Positions 15,508 through 22,171 of a stretch of DNA of 23,249 bases are shown here, piece by piece. How positions within the stretch are numbered: position 1 is the first letter of the stretch; each line of letters begins with the position of its first letter. The translations under genes were made by a program, and so were the position numbers. The notes below the pieces were generated by a model that was given only the letters and a program-made list of their open reading frames with translations, made no database searches and was not told the origin of the DNA. The stretch is taken from NCBI GenBank assembly GCA_900553175.1, contig USCH01000025.1, positions 1 to 23,249 on the forward strand, given 5' to 3'. The stretch is from an uncultured Alistipes sp. Lineage in GTDB: Bacteria > Bacteroidota > Bacteroidia > Bacteroidales > Rikenellaceae.

Positions 15508-15581
15508 CCCGATCCGTCCCGGCAGGGCGCTCCCGGAGCGATGCGGGCAGGCGCCCGGCCTGCCCTGCCGGAACGATCGGG
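15508..15581. terminator. Large inverted repeat between convergent genes, probable bidirectional terminator
   Basis: The outer arms are CCCGATC (15508-15514) and GATCGGG (15575-15581). After a small internal loop the inner arms are CCGGCAGGGC (15519-15528) and GCCCTGCCGG (15562-15571). A nested hairpin, GCTCC-C-GGAGC, lies inside. It sits between the antiporter stop (15440) and the MBL-fold stop (15588). There is no U-tract, so termination is inferred. Confidence 0.5.
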
Positions 15582-15587
15582 ACATCC

Positions 15588-16433
15588 TCATTCGGCCGCA
15601 TACAGGCCCCCGGCCAGACTTTCGAGGCCGGACTCCCCGGGCAGAGCCGGATAGGCTCTCTTCATCGCCCCGACGAATGTCTCCGGCGTCTTGTTCTCCG
15701 AAAGCAGCCTTTTCACCGTATTCAGGTATTCGATCTTGAACCGCACGGCATCCGCCCGGGCGGCTCCGCCGTGCCCGCCGACAAAGAGCTCAGCACCCGA
15801 TCGCAGCGACCGCTCCGCCTCCGCGAGCTCCGCGTCGACGGCCGCCGCCGAAGAGATTTGCAGATGGCTCATATGCGCCCTGGCCGGAGCCCAATGGGTG
15901 TAATAGACCTTGCCGCCGATCAGAATGCTCGCTCCGGGAAAGTCGGTCGACGCGCCGCGGCGGAACTCGAAGGGAATCCCGGCAAAGGTCTCCGTCGTGC
16001 CGAACGCCACCTCCCCGGCCGCACCCGTGGGCATGGCGGCGAGAGCGTCGCCGAATGTCTCTGCGAAGTGCTGCATCATGCCGCCGTATACGGCCCCCTT
16101 CGTGAATTCGGGCATTCCTTCGGGCATCACCACGTCGTGGTGCGCCGTGCCGCCGATATGATAATTCGCGATACGCCGCTCCACGGGCTTGCCGAGTCCG
16201 GCGAGATAGGCGTCGAATTCCGCCACGTTGTCCTTGAACAGCGGCTGCTCCATCGTGACGAGCGCCTCCCACCCTTCGACGATGTAACCGGCATCGTCCA
16301 GCGCATCGCCGGTGCAATAGACATGCAGTCTGAAGCCGCCGAGGTCATGCACCTCGAAACGCCCCTTGTTCTGTGCCGAAGCACCCAGCACCATGCCGGC
16401 AACGGCCAGCGTCAACGCAATCTTCTTTTTCAT
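15588..16433 (-). CDS. Exported metallo-beta-lactamase-fold protein with degenerate metal site
   Basis: Secreted 281-aa protein with a Sec signal (MKKKIALTLAVAGMVLGASAQ) and no lipobox. The order of segments matches the metallo-hydrolase fold: a first sheet with FRLHVYCTGDALDDAGYIVEG, then AEFDAYLAGLGKPVERRIANYHIGG (where family members have the metal motif), GGKVYYTHWAPARAHMSHLQI near 173-193, and LFVGGHGGAARADAVRFKIEYL near 217-236, like the GHG tail strand of this fold. The canonical HxHxDH motif is absent: the site reads NYHIGGTAHHD (90-100). Metal binding may be altered or lost. It is divergent from an HxlR regulator and has an excellent promoter, so it is probably that regulator's target. 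Enzymatic activity is unproven. Confidence 0.75.
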   Translation of the reverse strand: MKKKIALTLAVAGMVLGASAQNKGRFEVHDLGGFRLHVYCTGDALDDAGYIVEGWEALVTMEQPLFKDNVAEFDAYLAGLGKPVERRIANYHIGGTAHHDVVMPEGMPEFTKGAVYGGMMQHFAETFGDALAAMPTGAAGEVAFGTTETFAGIPFEFRRGASTDFPGASILIGGKVYYTHWAPARAHMSHLQISSAAAVDAELAEAERSLRSGAELFVGGHGGAARADAVRFKIEYLNTVKRLLSENKTPETFVGAMKRAYPALPGESGLESLAGGLYAAE

Positions 16434-16494
16434 AGCTGCAATTTTTTGAGGTCAAACATTAGTTTCAAAAAGTATTTTAGTTTCTTTTGCGCTG

Positions 16495-16525
16495 CAAATA
16501 TAGGGCGGAATATTTCTCTTGTCAA
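16495..16525 (-). promoter_or_regulatory. Promoter of the MBL-fold gene
   Basis: On the minus strand TTG (16525-16523), 20 nt, then TATATTTG (16502-16495), a full match to the Bacteroidetes promoter. Transcription would start near 16488, giving a leader of about 55 nt. Confidence 0.75.
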
Positions 16526-16530
16526 GTAGG

Positions 16531-16561
16531 CACCTGACAGATACCCGGTTACATGCAGGTG
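16531..16561. promoter_or_regulatory. Inverted repeat CACCTG-N19-CAGGTG between divergent promoters
   Basis: Six-base perfect arms at 16531-16536 and 16556-16561, next to the -33 element of the MBL-fold promoter. It is a possible second operator half-site pair for the HxlR regulator, less convincing than the repeat at 16570-16595. Confidence 0.35.
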
Positions 16562-16569
16562 ACGATCGT

Positions 16570-16595
16570 TGAGTATGAATCCATTGGCATACTCA
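16570..16595. promoter_or_regulatory. Probable HxlR operator, inverted repeat TGAGTATG-N10-CATACTCA
   Basis: Perfect 8-bp arms (16570-16577 and 16588-16595), 18 bp centre to centre, lying between the two divergent promoters and about 25 bp upstream of the regulator's -33 element. Length and symmetry suit a dimeric winged-helix protein such as HxlR. Seen directly; binding is inferred. Confidence 0.55.
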
Positions 16596-16618
16596 TTTTT
16601 TTCATATTTTTTTTATCC

Positions 16619-16649
16619 TTGCAGATTTAAGGTAATTCAATTACTTTTG
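16619..16649 (+). promoter_or_regulatory. Promoter of the HxlR-family regulator
   Basis: TTG (16619-16621), 20 nt, then TACTTTTG (16642-16649), a full Bacteroidetes match. Transcription would start near 16656, about 19 nt before the ATG at 16675. Confidence 0.75.
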
Positions 16650-16674
16650 CATACCGAACAACAAAGAGAGAGTA

Positions 16675-17040
16675 ATGGATAGAACGACGATATCGGATGC
16701 GTACGACCCGCAATGTCCCATCCGCAACATTCTGGCCCGTCTGGGCGACAAGTGGTCGCTTTTGACGATCTATACGCTGGCGCAGGTCGAAAAGATGCGT
16801 TTCGGCGATTTGAGGCGGACGATACCGGACATTTCGCAAAAGATGCTTACCGTCACGCTGCGCACGCTGGAAGAAGACGGATTCGTCCTGCGGACGATCT
16901 ATCCGGAGGTGCCGCCGCGTGTGGAATATGCGCTTACGGCCAGAGCGCATGCGCTGCTGCCGCACATTCAATCGCTGATCGGATGGGCGAAAGAAAATAT
17001 GCCGGACATTCTGGCGGACCGCCGTAAAAACCGAGGATAG
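16675..17040 (+). CDS. HxlR-family winged-helix transcriptional regulator
   Basis: Cytoplasmic DNA-binding regulator, 121 aa, the usual length for the family. The HxlR domain covers nearly the whole protein: PQCPIRNILARLGDKWSLLTI near 12-32, MRFGDLRRTIPDISQKMLTVTLRTLEEDGFV forming the recognition helix region (about 42-72), and the wing RTIYPEVPPRVEYALT. Cys14 sits where redox- or electrophile-sensing members such as YodB carry a conserved cysteine. It is divergent from the exported MBL-fold gene, and the shared region holds an 8-bp-arm inverted repeat. The simplest reading is autoregulation plus control of that neighbour; the inducer is unknown. Confidence 0.92.
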   Translation: MDRTTISDAYDPQCPIRNILARLGDKWSLLTIYTLAQVEKMRFGDLRRTIPDISQKMLTVTLRTLEEDGFVLRTIYPEVPPRVEYALTARAHALLPHIQSLIGWAKENMPDILADRRKNRG

Positions 17041-17290
17041 GGAGACGACTTGCGGAGCGACCGTCCGGAGCGATAAGAACCGCAAATCCCCGCGCGCGGC
17101 CGACTGCTGGCAGCAGCGGGTTTCTTTCTGCGCTTTTTGCGAGAGAACGTACACGAAAACCGATCCGGCGGTGCGGGACTTTTTGCGAAAAAACACAAAG
17201 AGTTTCTTGCGGCAGAAATTCGCCGCCGATTGCAGCCATCGGGCCGCGCAGGCCGCCGCCTCTGCCCCGCATAGGTACGCTACCCGCATC
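17041..17290. other. Intergenic, no gene supported
   Basis: This is the left part of the 436-bp gap between the HxlR gene and der. It holds a short perfect palindrome, CTGCTG-G-CAGCAG (17102-17114), and two copies of CTTTTTGCGA (starting near 17131 and 17179). An open frame on the minus strand crosses it, but shows no motif and continues through the promoter repeats into der, so it is treated as chance. Confidence 0.4.
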
Positions 17291-17339
17291 TGCGCCCGGC
17301 TTTTCGCACTTTGACTTCGTCGAAGAATCAAGTTATCGC

Positions 17340-17370
17340 TTGCTTCTGCACTTGACTTTTCGTATCTTTG
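17340..17370 (+). promoter_or_regulatory. Upstream second promoter-like site before der
   Basis: TTG (17340-17342), 20 nt, TATCTTTG (17363-17370). It is a full consensus match 74 bp upstream of the der-proximal promoter, within repeat copy 2. Confidence 0.5.
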
Positions 17371-17412
17371 GCTTCGCCGAAGATACTTCGCCTCGGCAAA
17401 GCGCAAATAAAT

Positions 17413-17444
17413 TTGCTTTTGCGCTCGGCTTATTCGTATCTTTG
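17413..17444 (+). promoter_or_regulatory. Promoter of der
   Basis: TTG (17413-17415), 21 nt, TATCTTTG (17437-17444). Transcription would begin near 17451, giving a leader of about 26 nt before the ATG at 17477. It lies in repeat copy 3. Confidence 0.75.
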
Positions 17445-17476
17445 CCCCATTGAAAGAATAAATAAAACAGCGACAG

Positions 17477-18784
17477 ATGAGTCTCGTAGCAATCGTAGGA
17501 CGCCCCAACGTGGGCAAAAGCACCCTCTTCAACCGGCTGGTCGGCCACCGCAAGGCCATCGTCGACTCGACGGCCGGAACCACGCGCGACCGCCACTACG
17601 GCAAGACCGACTGGAACGGCAAGGAGTTCTCGGTGATCGACACGGGGGGATATACGGTCAACTCGGAGGATGTCTTCGAGGAGGAAATCCGCCGGCAGGT
17701 GATGCTGGCCATCGACGAGGCCGACGTGATTCTCTTTCTGGTGGAGGTGTCGACCGGAATCACCGATCTCGACGCGCTGATGGCCGACATCCTGCGGCGC
17801 ACGTCGAAAAAGGTGCTGCTGGTCTGCAACAAGGTCGACAACAACGACCAGATCTACTCCTCGCACGAATTCTACGCGCTGGGGTTGGGCGATCCCTACT
17901 GCATCTCGTCGATGTCGGGAAGCGGCACGGGCGACCTGATGGACGCCATACTGGCCGCCCTGCCCGCGGAAACCGCATCGGAGGAGGAGGAGGACGATCT
18001 GCCCCGCATCACGGTGGTGGGACGCCCCAACGTAGGCAAATCGTCGCTCACCAACGCCCTGCTCGGGCAGGAGCGCAACATCGTGACCTCCGTGGCCGGC
18101 ACCACGCGCGACTCGATCCACACGCGCTACAACAAGTTCGGCATGGACTTCTACCTGGTCGACACGGCCGGCATGCGCAAGAAGGGCAAGACGATGGAGG
18201 ACCTGGAGTTCTACTCGGTCATGCGGTCGATCCGCGCCATCGAGAATTCGGATGTCTGCATCCTCATGCTCGACGCCCAGCAGGGGCTCGAATCGCAGGA
18301 CCTGAACATCCACAACCTCATCGTCCGCAACCGCAAGGGGTGCGTGATCGTGGTCAACAAATGGGACCTGATCGAAAAGCAGAGCAACACGATGAAGGAG
18401 TGGACCGAATTCCTGAAGAAGAGGCTCGCCCCGTTCAACGACATTCCGATCATCTTCACTTCGGTGCTCAACAAACAGCGCATCTTCGACGTGCTGCAAA
18501 CGGCCATCCGCGTATACGAAGCACGCCGCCGGCGCATTCCGACCTCGGAGCTGAACGACGTCATGCTGCCTCTGATCGAGAACTATCCGCCCCCGGCGAC
18601 CAAAGGCAAGTACATCAAGATCAAATACGCCACGCAGCTGCCGACGCCCACGCCGCAGTTCGCTTTCTTCGTCAACCTGCCGCAGTACATCAAGGAGCCC
18701 TACCGCCGCTTCCTGGAGAACAACATCCGCCAGCGGTGGGATTTTTCCGGTGTCCCCATGCAAATCTACTTCCGGCAGAAATAG
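17477..18784 (+). CDS. der: Ribosome-assembly GTPase Der (EngA)
   Basis: Essential tandem GTPase needed for maturation of the 50S ribosomal subunit, 435 aa, normal length. The first G domain has GRPNVGKST at 8-16, TAGTTRDRHYG, DTGGY and NKVD. A short acidic linker (EEEEDDL) leads to the second G domain with GRPNVGKSS, VAGTTRDSIHT, DTAGMRKKGK and NKWDLIEK. The C-terminal KH-like domain starts around residue 350 (RRRIPTSELNDVMLPLIE, then KGKYIKIKYATQ). Both G domains keep all G1-G5 elements. The start MSLVAIVGRPN leaves no N-terminal extension. It is transcribed alone, with a strong promoter upstream and repeat plus terminator downstream. Confidence 0.97.
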   Translation: MSLVAIVGRPNVGKSTLFNRLVGHRKAIVDSTAGTTRDRHYGKTDWNGKEFSVIDTGGYTVNSEDVFEEEIRRQVMLAIDEADVILFLVEVSTGITDLDALMADILRRTSKKVLLVCNKVDNNDQIYSSHEFYALGLGDPYCISSMSGSGTGDLMDAILAALPAETASEEEEDDLPRITVVGRPNVGKSSLTNALLGQERNIVTSVAGTTRDSIHTRYNKFGMDFYLVDTAGMRKKGKTMEDLEFYSVMRSIRAIENSDVCILMLDAQQGLESQDLNIHNLIVRNRKGCVIVVNKWDLIEKQSNTMKEWTEFLKKRLAPFNDIPIIFTSVLNKQRIFDVLQTAIRVYEARRRRIPTSELNDVMLPLIENYPPPATKGKYIKIKYATQLPTPTPQFAFFVNLPQYIKEPYRRFLENNIRQRWDFSGVPMQIYFRQK

Positions 18785-18792
18785 CGGCTTCG

Positions 18793-18908
18793 GGACAGAC
18801 CGGACAGACCGGACAGACCGGACAGACTGAGCGAACGGAACAGACGGACTGAACGGACTGAACGGACTGAACAGACCGGACGGACCAGACGGACCAGACG
18901 GGCGGGAC
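18793..18908. repeat. 9-bp tandem array downstream of der
   Basis: About 13 consecutive 9-bp units. They are four of GGACAGACC type (18793-18828), a degenerate stretch, three of GGACTGAAC (18846-18872), one variant, two of GGACCAGAC (18882-18899) and a final GC-rich unit to 18908. All fit GGACnGAnC. It starts nine bases after the der stop and is non-coding for der. Arg/Ser/Val/Pro repeats in other frames are a by-product. Confidence 0.9.
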
Positions 18909-18957
18909 GGCCCGCAGAGATGCCGCTCCGGAAAAATCCCGTGCAGACAACCACCCC

Positions 18958-18987
18958 GCCCCCTCCTTGAAAGGAGGGGGCTTTCGT
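18958..18987 (+). terminator. Terminator between der and the converging lipoprotein operon
   Basis: GCCCCCTCCTT (18958-18968) pairs with AAGGAGGGGGC (18971-18981), effectively a 10-bp stem with a TGAA-type tetraloop, followed by TTTCGTTT. It lies between der (plus) and the propeller gene (minus), so it could act on both. Confidence 0.75.
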
Positions 18988-19037
18988 TTACAGACCGGCC
19001 GAAGCGGGTTCGCCGCAGCGAAGACGGGCGGGCGAAA

Positions 19038-20216
19038 TCACTTGCCCGAAAGGTCGGCGGGCCGCAATTCCACGGTGACGAGCACGGGATTGGCTCCGAG
19101 GGGCTCGTCGGAGGCTCCGGAAGAGGAGGAGGAAGACGGGCGCCGCGCAAGACGGTGGGCGTCGATCAGACCCGTAATGCGGCTGCCCGTCACGTCGACC
19201 GGCCCCGAAAGTACGGCCGTCAGGTATCCGTCCGTGTCTTCGCCGCGCAACCCGTAGGTGATGCCCGCCCAGCCCGAAACGGTGCGGCCCGTCTGTTTGT
19301 CGTAGATGAGCAGGTAGTCGGTCCGCCGCGAGGTGAAGCCCGCACCGACGTAGCGGTCGGTCTCCCAGAAACGGCCGTTGAACCAGGTGTGATCGTCGCG
19401 GTAGCGTTCGATGAACCGGCCGAAGTCGCCGCGGCAGAGCCGCTCGCAATCGTCCGGCAGCGGGGAGGAGGCGATGTCGAAGCGGTAGCGGGTCTCCACC
19501 CGTCTGCCGTGCAGCGAGCAGACCTCCGGACGCAGCGTCTTGCGGTAAACCATGCCGCCGCCGAAAGTCTGCAACTCGCAGCCGTTGCTGAAGTTCATCG
19601 TGAAGTCGTCGGCGCAGCAGCGGAACCGCACGCCGCCCACAGAATCGAGCCCCAGAATCTCGTAGCCGCGCAGCGAATCGCACCGGCGGTTGTCGCCGCC
19701 GACGGCATAGAATCCCGCTCCCGCAGGATCGGCGGCAATCTCATAGAGGATGCAGTTCAAGGGCGAGGAGCCCCGCCACGTTCCATCGGGCGCATAATGG
19801 AGCAGCCGGCGTCCGAACATGTCGAGCACCGTCGCGCCGGAGGCCGTCAGCGCGAAATCCGTGGGTTCGACATACTCGCCGGGGCCCCGGCCCTGCCGTC
19901 CGATCATGCGGCAAAAACGGCCGTCGGCGCCGAACACATAGAGGGCTTTGCTCATGCGGCGGTCGAGCAGCCAGACCGAACTGTCGCGGCGGAACAGGCG
20001 GTCGACCGCACCGACCATACACCCCTCGTGCGTTTCGAGCGGCGTGAACGTATGGCTCCGGACGAGGCTGTCGAAGCGCAGCGGTCCGTCGTGCAGCTCC
20101 ACCGGGATGACCACGGTGCGGCTCCGGTCGGCATCGTAGGGCGGAACGGCTCCGGGCCCCGGAGAGCAGGATACCGCAAGCAGCGACAAGAACAGAAGAC
20201 GGTATTTCGGGATCAT
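19038..20216 (-). CDS. 6-bladed beta-propeller lipoprotein (operon member)
   Basis: Exported lipoprotein, 392 aa, last gene of the right-hand operon. MIPKYRLLFLSLLAVSC is the signal with Cys17. The ATG at 20216 overlaps the upstream stop as ATGA, the same coupling used between the two genes before it; an ATG at 20222 is also in frame. Propeller blades are seen as SVWLLDRRMSKALYVFGADGRFCRMIG, with GRQGRGPGEYVEPTDF at about 106-121, then ASGATVLDMFGRRLLHYAPDG. The C-terminal blade has DYLLIYDKQTGRTVSGWAG. It shares its layout and the GRGPGEY segment with the gene at 5758-6927. The end carries a run of six serines. It probably acts as a surface binding platform for its operon partners; no catalytic site is visible. 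Confidence 0.8.
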   Translation of the reverse strand: MIPKYRLLFLSLLAVSCSPGPGAVPPYDADRSRTVVIPVELHDGPLRFDSLVRSHTFTPLETHEGCMVGAVDRLFRRDSSVWLLDRRMSKALYVFGADGRFCRMIGRQGRGPGEYVEPTDFALTASGATVLDMFGRRLLHYAPDGTWRGSSPLNCILYEIAADPAGAGFYAVGGDNRRCDSLRGYEILGLDSVGGVRFRCCADDFTMNFSNGCELQTFGGGMVYRKTLRPEVCSLHGRRVETRYRFDIASSPLPDDCERLCRGDFGRFIERYRDDHTWFNGRFWETDRYVGAGFTSRRTDYLLIYDKQTGRTVSGWAGITYGLRGEDTDGYLTAVLSGPVDVTGSRITGLIDAHRLARRPSSSSSSGASDEPLGANPVLVTVELRPADLSGK

Positions 20217-22171
20217 CGCCATACGATTCGGCCGTCGAGGCGTTCGAAAATGCGGTTGTCCTGCCCGTAGGAGCGGCAGAGAATGTAGAACAGCCCTTCG
20301 GCGGGCGCATCGGGCCAGACGAGCTGCACGTCGCGGGCCGTCTGCCGTCCGAGCGAACGCCACGCACGGCCGCACCAACAGAAGAGTTCGTACTCGGCAC
20401 CGGGCAGAATGTCGTTGCCGTCGCCGCGGCGGATGAACGAGATGCGGTCGACGCGCGTCGGGACGCCGAAGTCGTAGCCCGACCAGAAGTCGTCGCCCTC
20501 GGCCCAGAGCGAAGTGAGCGGATCGTCGTCGTCGAACCATTTGAAGTCGTCGAGACCCGGATGGCGGCCCGGTCCGGCATGGATGCGCCCGCGCATGCGC
20601 TCGCTGCAACCCTCCCGCCAGAAGTAGAGTTCGGCCATTTCGCAGCGCCTGCCGTCGGTCGAGCGGAACCGCCAGTAGCGGCGGGGCGGTATGTGCGAGA
20701 CATCGACCGACCCGGCCGGCACCTCCCAGCCGGGCAGCCGGGCGGCGACGAGGGCATCGGCGAAGGCAGGGTCGTCGGAGGCTTCGATCGTTCCGCCCCG
20801 AAGCACGTCGCGGCGACTGCATACGTGGCGCAGCAACGGGAATTTGCGTTTCACGCAGAGCGCCTGCCGCCGGAGCGTGTCGCACCCGACGGTCCGCACC
20901 CTCCCCGAAGGTTCGACGACGAAAGGTTCGCCCGCCGGAACGGAGCGCTCTCCGTCCCAGCAGACGGGCAGATAGAGCACGTTGCGCCCCATGCGGCGGA
21001 ACCGGGCCCGGTTGCCGCGCACCTCGCCCCAATGGACGGGCACCCACTCGAAATTGTCGAAAACGGCCAGATAGACGTCGCGGCGCGAGAGACGGTCGGG
21101 GAAAAGGTCGACCCGAAGGTCGGAAGTGACCATGTATTCGTCGGTGACGTCGCGGCAGAAGATATTGGCGATCGAGGGCGGCAGCCGGCAGCCGCGGCGC
21201 ACGCGGGCGAGCAGCTCCTCGTCGGGGCGGTAGGTCATCCGCAGAATCTTGGCGAACTTGGCGTCGGGATAGTGGGCCTCCGAAGGGTTCTTCCCGAATC
21301 CGTTGAACTCGCATTTGACGCCCCGCAGCGTGAGCACCGTGTTCCAGTAGTGCCCCATGCGGCGGTCGGGCCATTGGGGCGTGTAATCGACCGAAACGGG
21401 GATTCCCTTGCTGCGCATGACGAGCGCCGCGGCATAGGAGTAGTCGACGCAGGTGCCGAAAGGCCGGTCGAGAAGCGTCGCGGCCCGCATGACGGGCATC
21501 CCGCTCGGCGTATGGACCAGGTGCTGGGGATTGTGCGCGCGCAGGGCGTCGTTGACCGCGCAGGCGGCCATGCGGGGATTGCCGCAGTAGTCGGACGAGG
21601 CGGCCTCCAGCACGTAGGCCTCGCCGTCGAAGAGCGGAAAGAGCTCCTCGCGCCAAAGGCCGAGCGGCTGGCGGTCGACGATCTTGTAGGGCAGCAGCCA
21701 TTCGCAGAAGGCGTCGAAATCGAGGTGGCGGGCCCAGGGGCCCTGCTGCCAGCGGACGAAAGCCGTGTCGATGTGGCGGACGAGCAGGTCGGCAGTGACG
21801 GTTTTCAGGTCCTCGTCGAAGGTGACGCCCGCACGGAAACGGCCGGAGCACTCCCCGATGCGGCGCGCGAGGTCGTCGGGAGCGCCGCCCGACGCGAGGA
21901 TCGAATCCACCGCATCGCAATAGCGGCCGTAGGTGCCGCCCAGCGAAACGTGGTAAGGCATGTGGCGGATCAGGTAGCGGGCGGCGCGCAGCTTGAGGCT
22001 GTCGGCCGGATCGGCGCCGTAGCGGTCGAGGACACGCTGCAACTCGGGGCGGTTGTCGCCGGCCATGCGCAGCGCCCGGCGCACGCCCCCGTCCGTGCAG
22101 GCGGTGGCGGCGAGGGCCAGCAGGCAGACGAGCTGCCGCAGGGCCGTCATGCAGGAAACAGGCGTTTTCAT
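20213..22171 (-). CDS. Transglutaminase-like lipoprotein with C-terminal discoidin-like domain
   Basis: Exported 652-aa lipoprotein. The ATG at 22171 overlaps the previous stop (ATGA) and gives the signal MKTPVSCMTALRQLVCLLAL, lipobox AATAC, Cys25. An N-terminal helical region (YLIRHMPYHVSLGGTYGRY, about 66-84) precedes the transglutaminase/protease-like core: FGTCVDYSYAAALVMRSKGIPVS with likely nucleophile Cys241, then MGHYWNTVL with His274. The third residue of the usual Cys-His-Asp triad is not obvious. The middle holds beta-rich segments (YLAVFDNFEWVPVHWGEV). Residues from about 540 look like a galactose-binding/discoidin-like fold (SGYDFGVPTRVDRISFIRR, then PGAEYELFCWCGRAWRSLGRQ and LFYILCRS). 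The fold class is well supported; crosslinking, proteolysis or deamidation cannot be told apart. Confidence 0.82.
   Translation of the reverse strand: MKTPVSCMTALRQLVCLLALAATACTDGGVRRALRMAGDNRPELQRVLDRYGADPADSLKLRAARYLIRHMPYHVSLGGTYGRYCDAVDSILASGGAPDDLARRIGECSGRFRAGVTFDEDLKTVTADLLVRHIDTAFVRWQQGPWARHLDFDAFCEWLLPYKIVDRQPLGLWREELFPLFDGEAYVLEAASSDYCGNPRMAACAVNDALRAHNPQHLVHTPSGMPVMRAATLLDRPFGTCVDYSYAAALVMRSKGIPVSVDYTPQWPDRRMGHYWNTVLTLRGVKCEFNGFGKNPSEAHYPDAKFAKILRMTYRPDEELLARVRRGCRLPPSIANIFCRDVTDEYMVTSDLRVDLFPDRLSRRDVYLAVFDNFEWVPVHWGEVRGNRARFRRMGRNVLYLPVCWDGERSVPAGEPFVVEPSGRVRTVGCDTLRRQALCVKRKFPLLRHVCSRRDVLRGGTIEASDDPAFADALVAARLPGWEVPAGSVDVSHIPPRRYWRFRSTDGRRCEMAELYFWREGCSERMRGRIHAGPGRHPGLDDFKWFDDDDPLTSLWAEGDDFWSGYDFGVPTRVDRISFIRRGDGNDILPGAEYELFCWCGRAWRSLGRQTARDVQLVWPDAPAEGLFYILCRSYGQDNRIFERLDGRIVWR

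Larger units (their letters stand above)
17291..17456 (+). repeat. Three diverged tandem copies of a promoter-bearing element
   Basis: Copies begin at 17291, 17347 and 17420, each of the form TGC-RCYYGRCTT-TTCG-nAYCTTTG. Copies 1 and 2 continue with CTTCGyCGAAGA, which folds into a hairpin (copy 2: GTATCTT at 17362-17368 pairs with 17380-17386 and extends through a GGC/GCC stem). Between copies 2 and 3 is another inverted repeat, GCGCAAA...TTTGCGC (17401-17424). Copies 2 and 3 each contain an intact TATCTTTG. Confidence 0.75.

Noticed and set aside
16627..17583. 318-aa minus-strand frame over hxlR, the gap and the start of der
   Set aside because: It runs antisense through two well-identified genes and the promoter repeats; the Arg/Ser/Gln-rich product shows no domain.
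17333..19150. 605-aa minus-strand frame opposite der
   Set aside because: Antisense to Der and the 9-bp array; the Val-Arg-Ser repeats are translations of that array.
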